From assembly GCF_046773475.1 (NCBI RefSeq), contig NZ_CP177239.1:124001-188000 (forward strand): a DNA stretch of 64,000 nucleotides. Reading direction: 5' to 3'. Position 1 is the first letter of the stretch. Every line of letters begins with the position of its first letter. Under the pieces are notes generated by a model. It was not told where the DNA came from. It saw only the letters and a program-made list of their open reading frames with translations, and did no database searches. The position numbers and the translations under genes are program-made. Positions 56,728 to 64,000 of the stretch are shown here, piece by piece. This DNA is from Nitratireductor aquimarinus. Its GTDB lineage: Bacteria; Pseudomonadota; Alphaproteobacteria; Rhizobiales; Rhizobiaceae.

Positions 56728-58148
56728 GCACGTTGTGGACCTTCGAGGCGCTGGTGCAGGCGACGGGCGGAAGACCGCTGGGCCAGGCATCAGGCCCCAT
56801 CACCGGTATTTCCATCGATACGCGGACGCTCAACCCGGGCGACGCGTTCTTCGCCATTGAGGGCGAGCGTTTTGACGGGCACAGCTTCGCCACCGCTGCC
56901 ATGGCGGCGGGCGCTTCGGTGCTGATCGTCGCCGAGGCGAAGCTGCCGGCGCTCGGCCGGCTGGCCGTGCCGATGGTGGTGGTGCCGGACGTTCTGGGCG
57001 CGCTGGAAGATCTTGGGCGCGCGGCGCGACTGCGCAGCCGCGCCAAGATCGTGGCGGTGACCGGCTCGGTCGGCAAGACCTCCACCAAGAACATGATGCG
57101 TCAGGCGTTTTCCGCCTGCGGCAGCGTGCATGCAGCCGACCGCTCGTTCAACAATCACTGGGGCGTGCCGCTGACGCTCGCCCGCATGCCGGCCGATTGC
57201 GATTACGCGATCTTCGAGATCGGCATGAACCATCCCGACGAAATCCGCCCGCTGGTGAAGATGGTGCGTCCGCACATCGCCGTGGTGACGCTGGTGGCTG
57301 CCGCGCATCTGGGCTTCTTCAAGAGCGTTGAGGAAATCGCCCACGCCAAGGGCGAGATCTTCGAGGGGCTGGTGAAGGGCGGCGCGGCGCTGATCAACCG
57401 CGACGATGCGCACTGGGACACGCTTGCGCGTCTGGCCGAAGAGGCCGGCGTGAAGACCATTGCCGGCTTCGGCGCGCACGAAAAGGCCGATATCCGGCTG
57501 ACCCATGTGGAGTGTGGTCCGCAATCCTCAACCTTTGCCATCGAGATCGATGGCGAGGCGACCGAGGTGCGGCTGGGCGCGCCGGGGCGGCACATGGTGC
57601 AGAATGCGCTGGCGACGCTGGGTGCGGTGCATTTGGCGCAGGCCGACATGCAGAAGGCTGCGATGGCGCTTGGCTCTTTCGACGCCGAGGCCGGGCGCGG
57701 CGCACGCCACCGGCTGATGCTCGATGGCGGCGCGTTCACGCTGATCGATGAGAGCTTCAACGCCAATCCGGCCTCCATGGCGGCTGCCTTCGACCTGTTG
57801 AAGCGCGCCGAGCCGGAAGCCGGTGGACGGCGCATCGCCGTTCTGGGCGATATGGCGGAGCTTGGCGAACATGCAGAAAAGCTGCATGCCGGGCTCGCCG
57901 GCATGGTGACGGATGCGGGCACGGAGCTCGTTTTCCTCGCCGGCAGGGAAATGAAAGCGCTGGCCGCGGCACTGCCCGAAGGGCTGCCGGTGGAACACCG
58001 CGAAGCAACGGACGATCTGCGCGCGCTTGTGCTTGCGGCTGTGAAGCCCGGCGACGCCGTCATGATCAAATCTTCAAAAAGCATCGGCTTCAACAAACTG
58101 GTCGACGCCATCCTAAAAACCTATCCGGGCGCGGCGACGGGGGACTGA
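56724..58148 (+). CDS. murF: UDP-MurNAc-tripeptide:D-Ala-D-Ala ligase
   Basis: A 474-residue Mur ligase that adds D-Ala-D-Ala to UDP-MurNAc-tripeptide. It shows GISIDTRTLNPGDAFFAIEG at the N-terminus, the P-loop VTGSVGKTSTKNMM, RSFNNHWGVPLTLARMP and GMNHPDEIRPL, a MurF-specific stretch. The C-terminal domain has LIDESFNANPASMAAAFDLL. Overlap with murE and a 3-bp gap to mraY keep the cluster as one unit. Confidence 0.96.
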   Translation: MSTLWTFEALVQATGGRPLGQASGPITGISIDTRTLNPGDAFFAIEGERFDGHSFATAAMAAGASVLIVAEAKLPALGRLAVPMVVVPDVLGALEDLGRAARLRSRAKIVAVTGSVGKTSTKNMMRQAFSACGSVHAADRSFNNHWGVPLTLARMPADCDYAIFEIGMNHPDEIRPLVKMVRPHIAVVTLVAAAHLGFFKSVEEIAHAKGEIFEGLVKGGAALINRDDAHWDTLARLAEEAGVKTIAGFGAHEKADIRLTHVECGPQSSTFAIEIDGEATEVRLGAPGRHMVQNALATLGAVHLAQADMQKAAMALGSFDAEAGRGARHRLMLDGGAFTLIDESFNANPASMAAAFDLLKRAEPEAGGRRIAVLGDMAELGEHAEKLHAGLAGMVTDAGTELVFLAGREMKALAAALPEGLPVEHREATDDLRALVLAAVKPGDAVMIKSSKSIGFNKLVDAILKTYPGAATGD

Positions 58149-58151
58149 TCC

Positions 58152-59234
58152 ATGCTCATGATGCTCGTTGACCTGGCCGATGAAGTTTCGGTTCTCAACG
58201 TATTTCGTTACATCACCTTCCGCACCGGCGGCGCGCTGATCACCTCGGCGCTGATCGTTTTCCTGTTCGGGCCGATGATCATCGCATCGCTGCGTGTGCG
58301 CCAGGGCAAGGGGCAGCCGATCCGCGCCGACGGTCCGCAGACCCATTTCAAGAAGGCCGGCACACCGACCATGGGCGGGCTCATGATCCTGTCGGGCATT
58401 CTGGGCTCCTGTGCGCTCTGGGCGAACCTCTCCAGCGTTTATGTCTGGGTGGTGCTGATGGTCACGCTGGGCTTCGGCGCCATCGGCTTCTATGACGATT
58501 ATCTCAAGGTGACGAAGCAGTCGCATCTGGGCTTTTCGGGCAAGGCGCGCCTGACGGCCGAATTCGTGATTGCGGGCATTGCCGCCTGGGTCATCATGAA
58601 TGCGGGGCAGGCGCCGTTCTCCTCGTCTCTGACCTTCCCCTTCTTCAAGGATTTCCTGCTCAATCTGGGCATCTTCTTCGTGCCTTTCGCGGCCTTCGTG
58701 ATCGTGGGTGCGGGCAATGCCGTGAACCTGACCGATGGTCTCGACGGGCTTGCCACTGTGCCGGTCATGGTGGCGGCGGCGTCGTTCGGCGTGATCGCCT
58801 ATCTCTCCGGTAACGCCATCTTCGCCAACTATCTGCAGATCCACTTCGTGCCCGGCACGGGTGAGCTGGCGGTGATCCTTGGCGCGGTGATCGGTGCGGG
58901 GCTCGGCTTCCTGTGGTTCAACGCGCCGCCGGCGGCAATCTTCATGGGCGACACGGGATCGCTGGCGCTTGGCGGCCTGATCGGCTCGGTTGCCGTGGCC
59001 ACCAAGCACGAGATCGTGCTCGCCATCATCGGCGGCCTGTTCGTGGTGGAAATCCTTTCGGTGATCATTCAGGTGGCGGTCTTCAAGATGACCGGCAAAC
59101 GGGTGTTCCTGATGGCCCCCATACACCATCACTTCGAAAAGCTCGGCTGGACCGAAAGCCAGGTGGTGATCCGTTTCTGGATCATTGCGGTGCTTCTGGC
59201 GCTGGTGGGCCTGTCCACCCTCAAGCTGCGCTAG
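58152..59234 (+). CDS. mraY: Phospho-MurNAc-pentapeptide translocase
   Basis: A 360-residue, ten-helix membrane enzyme that transfers phospho-MurNAc-pentapeptide to undecaprenyl phosphate (lipid I). Catalytic and Mg motifs are GQPIRADGPQTHFKKAGTPT, the GFYDDYLK aspartates, NLTDGLDGLA, and the HHHFEKLGWTE cytoplasmic loop. It sits between murF and murD, with a 10-bp gap after it. Confidence 0.97.
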   Translation: MLMMLVDLADEVSVLNVFRYITFRTGGALITSALIVFLFGPMIIASLRVRQGKGQPIRADGPQTHFKKAGTPTMGGLMILSGILGSCALWANLSSVYVWVVLMVTLGFGAIGFYDDYLKVTKQSHLGFSGKARLTAEFVIAGIAAWVIMNAGQAPFSSSLTFPFFKDFLLNLGIFFVPFAAFVIVGAGNAVNLTDGLDGLATVPVMVAAASFGVIAYLSGNAIFANYLQIHFVPGTGELAVILGAVIGAGLGFLWFNAPPAAIFMGDTGSLALGGLIGSVAVATKHEIVLAIIGGLFVVEILSVIIQVAVFKMTGKRVFLMAPIHHHFEKLGWTESQVVIRFWIIAVLLALVGLSTLKLR

Positions 59235-59244
59235 GGCGGGCGCG

Positions 59245-60642
59245 ATGATCCCGGCCTCCGTCTTCAAGGGCAGGAATGTCGCTCTGTTCGGGCTTGGCGG
59301 CTCGGGCATCGCGACGGCGCGCGCGCTGGTTGCCGGTGGCGCGGTGGTGACCGCGTTCGACGACAATCCCGAAAGCGTGGCGCGGGCTGCCGGCGAGGGC
59401 GTGCCCACGGGCGACCTGCGCGGCATCGACTGGAGCGCGCAGGATGCGTTCGTCCTGTCGCCCGGCGTGCCGCTCACCCATCCGCGCCCGCACTGGAGCG
59501 TGGAACTGGCCCAGGCGGCGGGTGTGGAGATCATCGGCGATGTGGAGTTGTTCGCCCGCGAGCGGCAGGCCCATGCGCCCGACGCACCGCTGGTGGCGAT
59601 CACCGGCACCAATGGCAAATCGACCACCACGGCGCTGATCGCGCATATTCTCGCCGATGCGGGGCGCGACACGCAGATGGGTGGCAATATCGGCCGGGCG
59701 GTCATGACGCTCGACGCGCCGCAGCCCGAACGGCATTACGTGGTGGAGTGCTCCTCCTACCAGATCGACCTCGCACCGACGCTCGACCCCTCGGTCGGCA
59801 TTCTCCTGAACCTGTCGCCCGATCATCTCGACCGGCACGGCTCGTTCGAGAATTATGCCTCGATCAAGGAGCGGCTGGTGGCGAAAAGCGGGCTGGCGAT
59901 TGTCGGTGTCGACGATCCCGATTGCCGCCGCATCGCCGACCGGCTTGCTGAGGCAGGGCGCAGGGTCGAGCGCATTTCATCAACGTCCCGGCTCGATGAC
60001 GGGTTCTATCTCGACGGGCTCGCCCTCATGCGGGCGGTGAACGGCGTTGCCGAACAGCTTGCCACACTTGAAGGCATCGGCTCGCTGCGCGGCGCGCACA
60101 ATGCGCAGAACGCGCTTGCCGCACTGGCGGCCTGTCTGGAATGCGGGCTCAGCCTTGAAGAGATACAGGCCGGGTTCAACAGCTTTCCGGGGCTTGCCCA
60201 CCGCATGGAGCAGGTGGCGCGCAAGGGGCGGGTGCTGTTCGTCAACGATTCCAAGGCGACCAACGCCGATGCGGCGGAGCGGGCGCTTTCAAGCTTTGAA
60301 CGCATTTACTGGATTGCCGGCGGCCTGCCCAAGGATGGCGGGATTGAAACGCTGAAGAGCCTCTTTCCGCGCGTCGCCAAGGCCTATCTGGTGGGCGAGG
60401 CCGCACCAGTCTTTGCTGCTACGATCGGAGAGGCGACGGCGTTCGAGATTTCGGGTACCATAGACAAAGCCGTCGACCATGCGGCGCGCGATGCGGCGGG
60501 CGATCCCGCGCCGGAGGCTGTAGTCCTGTTATCGCCAGCCTGTGCGAGTTTCGATCAGTTCAGGAATTTTGAGGTGCGTGGCGATGCCTTCCGCGAGGCG
60601 GTTCGTTCGCTCGCCGGCGCCGAGATGATGGGGAGCAAGTGA
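59245..60642 (+). CDS. murD: UDP-MurNAc-L-alanine:D-glutamate ligase
   Basis: A 465-residue Mur ligase. The N-terminal Rossmann-like domain starts NVALFGLGGSGIATARALV, the ATP loop is ITGTNGKSTTTALI, and QMGGNIGRAV, PDHLDRHGSFENYASIK and LFVNDSKATNADAAERAL are family motifs. It adds D-Glu to UDP-MurNAc-L-Ala. The ATG at 59245 is 10 bp after mraY. ftsW starts 1 bp after its stop. Confidence 0.96.
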   Translation: MIPASVFKGRNVALFGLGGSGIATARALVAGGAVVTAFDDNPESVARAAGEGVPTGDLRGIDWSAQDAFVLSPGVPLTHPRPHWSVELAQAAGVEIIGDVELFARERQAHAPDAPLVAITGTNGKSTTTALIAHILADAGRDTQMGGNIGRAVMTLDAPQPERHYVVECSSYQIDLAPTLDPSVGILLNLSPDHLDRHGSFENYASIKERLVAKSGLAIVGVDDPDCRRIADRLAEAGRRVERISSTSRLDDGFYLDGLALMRAVNGVAEQLATLEGIGSLRGAHNAQNALAALAACLECGLSLEEIQAGFNSFPGLAHRMEQVARKGRVLFVNDSKATNADAAERALSSFERIYWIAGGLPKDGGIETLKSLFPRVAKAYLVGEAAPVFAATIGEATAFEISGTIDKAVDHAARDAAGDPAPEAVVLLSPACASFDQFRNFEVRGDAFREAVRSLAGAEMMGSK

Positions 60643-60643
60643 C

Positions 60644-61798
60644 ATGGTGAGCCGCACCGACCGAAGCCCGGTTGCCAATTGGTGGTGGACCATTGACCGT
60701 TGGTTCCTTGGCGCGTTCCTGCTTCTTATGGGGCTTGGCGTCGTTCTGTCGTTTGCGGCAAGCCCGGCCGTTGCCGATCGCATCGGTCTGTCCAGCTTCC
60801 ATTTCGTGACGCGTCAGATTGTCTACATGCTGCCTGCGGTGGTGGTGATGATCGGTGTTTCGTTCCTCAGCCCGCGTCTGGTGCGGCGACTGGCGCTCGT
60901 GATGCTGGTGGGCGCTCTGGCGCTGATGGTGCTGACGCTCTTTGCCGGTATGGAAGTGAAGGGCTCGCGGCGCTGGCTCCACATATTCGGCGTCTCCATT
61001 CAGCCTTCGGAATATCTGAAACCCGCCTTTGTGGTGATCTGCGCCTGGCTCTTCCATGAGCATGCGCGCCAGCCCGAAATTCCAGGCAATCTGTTTGCGA
61101 TGCTGCTGCTCGGTCTCGTCATCGCGCTTCTGGTCGCGCAGCCCGATCTGGGTCAGACCATGCTGGTGCTTGGCACATGGGGCGCGATGTTCTTCATCGC
61201 CGGCATGCCGTGGCTCTGGATCGCCGTGCTCGGCGCGCTGGGCGCGGGCGGCGCGTTTCTCGCCTACACGATCTTCCCGCATGTGGCCGACCGTATTGAC
61301 CGCTTTCTGACCGGCGAGGGCGACACCTATCAGGTGGACATGAGCATCGAGGCGATCACCCGTGGCGGCTGGTTTGGACGTGGGCCGGGCGAAGGCACGG
61401 TGAAGCGCATTCTTCCCGACAGCCACACCGACTTCGTGTTCGCCGTGGCGGGCGAAGAGTTCGGGATCATCATCCTTCTTATCATTTTGAGCATCTTCGC
61501 CTTCGTTGTGCTGCGCGGTCTTTCAAAGGCGCGCCGCGAAGAAGACGATTTTACGCGCTACGCGGTGAGCGGGCTGGTGATTCTGTTCGGCTTCCAGTCG
61601 ATCATCAATATGGGCGTGAATGTCCGCATGCTGCCGGCCAAGGGCATGACGCTGCCCTTCATCTCCTATGGTGGTTCATCGCTGATCGCCATGGCTATTT
61701 CCATGGGCTTCGTGCTGGCGCTCACGCGCCGCAAGCCCGAAAAGCGCCGCCCGGTCGCCTATGCGCAGCCGGCGGGACGCGAGGCAGTCGCAGGATAA
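60644..61798 (+). CDS. ftsW: Septal peptidoglycan polymerase FtsW (SEDS)
   Basis: A 384-residue SEDS glycosyltransferase with about ten helices. KGSRRWLHIFGVSIQPSEYL and VAQPDLGQTMLVLGTWG contain the conserved catalytic-region residues; TDFVFAVAGEEFG and MTLPFISYGGSSLIAMA are SEDS signatures. It polymerises lipid II at the septum together with FtsI, encoded six genes upstream. It ends 1 bp before murG. Confidence 0.96.
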   Translation: MVSRTDRSPVANWWWTIDRWFLGAFLLLMGLGVVLSFAASPAVADRIGLSSFHFVTRQIVYMLPAVVVMIGVSFLSPRLVRRLALVMLVGALALMVLTLFAGMEVKGSRRWLHIFGVSIQPSEYLKPAFVVICAWLFHEHARQPEIPGNLFAMLLLGLVIALLVAQPDLGQTMLVLGTWGAMFFIAGMPWLWIAVLGALGAGGAFLAYTIFPHVADRIDRFLTGEGDTYQVDMSIEAITRGGWFGRGPGEGTVKRILPDSHTDFVFAVAGEEFGIIILLIILSIFAFVVLRGLSKARREEDDFTRYAVSGLVILFGFQSIINMGVNVRMLPAKGMTLPFISYGGSSLIAMAISMGFVLALTRRKPEKRRPVAYAQPAGREAVAG

Positions 61799-61799
61799 C

Positions 61800-62924
61800 A
61801 TGACCAAGGGTACGATCCTTCTTGCCGCCGGTGGGACCGGCGGTCACCTTTTTCCGGCCGAAGCTCTGGCGCACACGCTGCATGAGCGCGGCTGGTCGGT
61901 GCATCTGGCGACCGACCGGCGTGCGGCGCGTTTTGCCGGTTCGTTTCCCGCCGACGAGACGCACATCGTTGAGAGCGCCACGTTCGGTTCCAAAAATCCG
62001 ATTGCGCTTCTGAAGGCCGGCTGGACCATCTGGCGCGGCGTCAAGCAGGCTTCGGTGATCCTGCAGCGGTTCAAGCCTGCCGCCGTGGTGGGGTTCGGTG
62101 GTTATCCGACGCTTCCGCCGCTTTATGCCGCCACACGGCGCAGCATACCGGCGCTGGTTCACGAACAGAACGCGGTGATGGGGCGCGCCAACAAGGCGCT
62201 GGCTGGCCGCGTGCAGGCGATTGCCGGCGGCTTTCTGCCGGATGAGGGCGCGTTTGCCGACAAGATCGTCGCGACGGGCAACCCGGTGCGCCCTGCGGTC
62301 ATCGAAGCTGCGGCAGAACCCTATCGTGCGGCAGGCGCGCAGGAACCTTTCAGGCTTCTGGTGTTTGGCGGCAGCCAGGGCGCGCAGTTCTTTTCCGATG
62401 CGATCCCCGCAGCGGTTGCGCTGCTTGAGCCCGGGCAGCGCGCGCGGCTCGTCGTGACGCAGCAGGCGCGTCCCGAAGACGAGGGCGAGGTGTGCGCGGC
62501 CTATGAGAAGCTCGGCGTGCCAGCCGAGGTCTCCACTTTTTTCAAGGATATGGCGCGCCGCATTGCCGATAGCCATCTGGTCATTTCACGCTCCGGCGCT
62601 TCGACTGTTTCGGAAATTGCGGCCATTGGCCGTCCGGCGTTTCTTGTGCCTTATCCGCATGCGCTCGATCACGATCAGGCGGCCAATGCGGCAGCGCTTG
62701 AGCGGGCCGGCGGCGCGGAGCTTCACGCCCAGTCAACGCTCTCGCCCGAGCGGCTTGCAGAGCTGATCGGCGGAGCCATGAACGATCCTCAACATCTGGC
62801 CGAGATGGCGGCTGCCGCGCGCAGCGTGGGCAAACCCAATGCAGCGGAGTTGCTTGCCGACCTCGTGGAGGCTATTGCCTCCGGCCAACCCGCAGACACA
62901 ATGAAGGAAGGAACCCGCGCATGA
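61800..62924 (+). CDS. murG: UDP-GlcNAc:lipid I N-acetylglucosaminyltransferase
   Basis: A 374-residue GT-B glycosyltransferase making lipid II on the inner membrane face. The N-terminal G-loop is LLAAGGTGGHLFPAEALAHT, the second is VVGFGGYPTLPPL, then HEQNAVMGRANK, LVFGGSQGAQFFSDAIP and the UDP-GlcNAc-binding ISRSGASTVSEIAAIGRPAF. The stop overlaps the murC ATG (ATGA). Confidence 0.97.
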   Translation: MTKGTILLAAGGTGGHLFPAEALAHTLHERGWSVHLATDRRAARFAGSFPADETHIVESATFGSKNPIALLKAGWTIWRGVKQASVILQRFKPAAVVGFGGYPTLPPLYAATRRSIPALVHEQNAVMGRANKALAGRVQAIAGGFLPDEGAFADKIVATGNPVRPAVIEAAAEPYRAAGAQEPFRLLVFGGSQGAQFFSDAIPAAVALLEPGQRARLVVTQQARPEDEGEVCAAYEKLGVPAEVSTFFKDMARRIADSHLVISRSGASTVSEIAAIGRPAFLVPYPHALDHDQAANAAALERAGGAELHAQSTLSPERLAELIGGAMNDPQHLAEMAAAARSVGKPNAAELLADLVEAIASGQPADTMKEGTRA

Positions 62925-64000
62925 AGATGCCGCAGACGATTGGAACCGTGCATTTCGTCGGCATCGGCGGCATAGGCATGAGCGGCATCGCCGAGGCGCT
63001 GCACACGCTTGGCTACAAGGTGCAGGGATCTGACCAGGCCGAGAACCCCAATGTGGTGCGCCTGCGCGAGAAGGGTATCGAGGTTTTCATCGGTCACGCC
63101 GGAGAAAATCTGGGCGAGGCGGAAGTCATCGTCGTTTCGACGGCCATCAGGAAAGACAATCCCGAGATCGTTGCGGCGCGTGAGAAGCATCTGCCCATCG
63201 TTCGCCGCGCCGAGATGCTGGCCGAGCTGATGCGCTTCGGTCAGGCGGTCGCCATTGGCGGCACCCATGGCAAGACGACCACCACATCGATGGTGGCGGC
63301 ACTCTTCGATGCGGGCGGGTTCGACCCGACGGTCATCAATGGCGGCATCATCAACGCCTATGGCACCAATGCGCGCATGGGCGAGGGCGACTGGATGGTC
63401 GTCGAGGCCGATGAGAGCGATGGCACCTTCCTCAAGCTGCCCGCCGACATTGCCGTCATCACCAATATCGATCCCGAGCATCTCGATCATTACGGCGATT
63501 TCGACAAGCTGCGCGCGGCCTTCCGCCAGTTCGTCGAGAATGTGCCGTTCTACGGTTTTGCCGCCATGTGCATCGACCATGCCGAGGTGCAGGCGCTGGT
63601 TGGTCGCATCGAGGACCGCCGCGTCATCACCTATGGTGAGAACCCGCAGGCCGATGTGCGGTTCTCCAATCATCACATGGACGGTCCGGTCTCCGTGTTT
63701 GACGTGACATTCCGCGACCGCAAGACGGGCGAGACGCAGACGCTTGAGGGCCTGCGCCTTCCGATGCCAGGCCGCCACAATGTGTCGAACGCGACGGCGG
63801 CCATTGCCGTGGCGCATGAGCTTGGCATCGACCATGAGGCGATCCGCGCAGGTCTGGCGGGCTTTGGCGGCGTGAAGCGCCGCTTTACGCTTACGGGCGT
63901 GTGGAACGGCGTCAGCGTGTTTGACGATTACGGCCATCACCCGGTCGAGATCCGCGCCGTGCTGAAGGCTGCGCGCGAGGCGTGTCAGGGGCGCATTCTG
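62921..64000 (+). CDS. murC: UDP-MurNAc:L-alanine ligase (5' part; runs off window end)
   Basis: 360 codons are visible, about three quarters of the usual 470. GTVHFVGIGGIGMSGIAEAL opens the protein, the P-loop is IGGTHGKTTTTSMVA, VVEADESDGTFLKLPAD carries the Mg/ATP acidic residues, and ITNIDPEHLDHYGDFDKLR and FDDYGHHPVEI are MurC-specific. It adds L-Ala to UDP-MurNAc, the first ligase step. The start overlaps the murG stop. murB, ddlB and ftsQAZ would be expected beyond the window. Confidence 0.96.
   Translation, partial: MKMPQTIGTVHFVGIGGIGMSGIAEALHTLGYKVQGSDQAENPNVVRLREKGIEVFIGHAGENLGEAEVIVVSTAIRKDNPEIVAAREKHLPIVRRAEMLAELMRFGQAVAIGGTHGKTTTTSMVAALFDAGGFDPTVINGGIINAYGTNARMGEGDWMVVEADESDGTFLKLPADIAVITNIDPEHLDHYGDFDKLRAAFRQFVENVPFYGFAAMCIDHAEVQALVGRIEDRRVITYGENPQADVRFSNHHMDGPVSVFDVTFRDRKTGETQTLEGLRLPMPGRHNVSNATAAIAVAHELGIDHEAIRAGLAGFGGVKRRFTLTGVWNGVSVFDDYGHHPVEIRAVLKAAREACQGRIL

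Overview
The window is GC-rich, tightly packed chromosomal DNA from an alphaproteobacterium, most likely of the order Hyphomicrobiales (Rhizobiales; Mesorhizobium/Nitratireductor/Hoeflea-like). The evidence is the set of families present: rhizobial-style pca/pob genes, BtaA/BtaB betaine-lipid enzymes, CreA, an ArsR-methyltransferase fused regulator upstream of metF, meso-DAP-type MurE, and small palindromic repeats of the kind common in these genomes. The genus call is inference. No phage, transposase, CRISPR array or tRNA was seen. Almost all genes are housekeeping or catabolic.

Layout. (1) 1-4316: aromatic catabolism. A minus-strand run pobA-pcaC-pcaH-pcaG-pcaB(partial) converts 4-hydroxybenzoate through protocatechuate towards the beta-ketoadipate pathway, with a divergent AraC-type pobR. 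(2) 4356-13469: a reductive-pyrimidine-degradation island. It holds an NMT1-type ABC importer (binding protein, two permeases, ATPase), dihydropyrimidinase, a beta-ureidopropionase-like amidohydrolase, a small cupin, a beta-alanine:pyruvate-type aminotransferase and a divergent RutR-like TetR regulator. The dihydropyrimidine dehydrogenase is not in the window. (3) 13470-15459: small conserved proteins, CreA and a hotdog thioesterase. (4) 15580-19389: paaABCDE, phenylacetyl-CoA epoxidase. paaD carries an in-frame palindromic repeat insertion. (5) 19390-29285: a repeat-filled gap, a translationally coupled ThDP enzyme/class III CoA-transferase pair, an alpha/beta hydrolase, EttA, a FabH-like ketosynthase, a DUF2293-like protein, and a SahR-like regulator coupled to metF. 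(6) 29400-39140: a 28-residue membrane microprotein, an EamA permease, an ornithine/lysine decarboxylase-like enzyme with a CPA2 antiporter, two cell-wall hydrolases, a serine hydrolase and btaAB. (7) 39353-46590: a fused HyuA-HyuB 5-oxoprolinase, a divergent TRAP transporter and a MarR-like regulator. (8) 46762-50096: a lipoprotein, a DjlA-like co-chaperone, an amidase, a lytic transglycosylase and the RNase P RNA gene rnpB. (9) 50161-64000: a trans-sulfuration enzyme, then the dcw cluster mraZ-rsmH-ftsL-ftsI-murE-murF-mraY-murD-ftsW-murG-murC, which runs off the end.

How they work together. Regions 1, 2, 4 and 7 each pair degradative enzymes with a regulator or a transporter, which suggests a soil or plant/marine heterotroph that uses aromatics, pyrimidines and amino-acid-derived lactams. 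The most noteworthy non-coding signals are four 10-bp-period MraZ-like boxes before mraZ, a 17-bp perfect palindrome between the oxoprolinase and TRAP genes, a RutR-type site, a SahR-type site, a terminator for mltB buried in the antiporter coding sequence, and palindromic repeats, one of which is translated inside PaaD. I found no convincing wholly new multi-gene system. The best candidates for something undescribed are the ThDP/CoA-transferase pair, the membrane microprotein and the repeat-extended PaaD.
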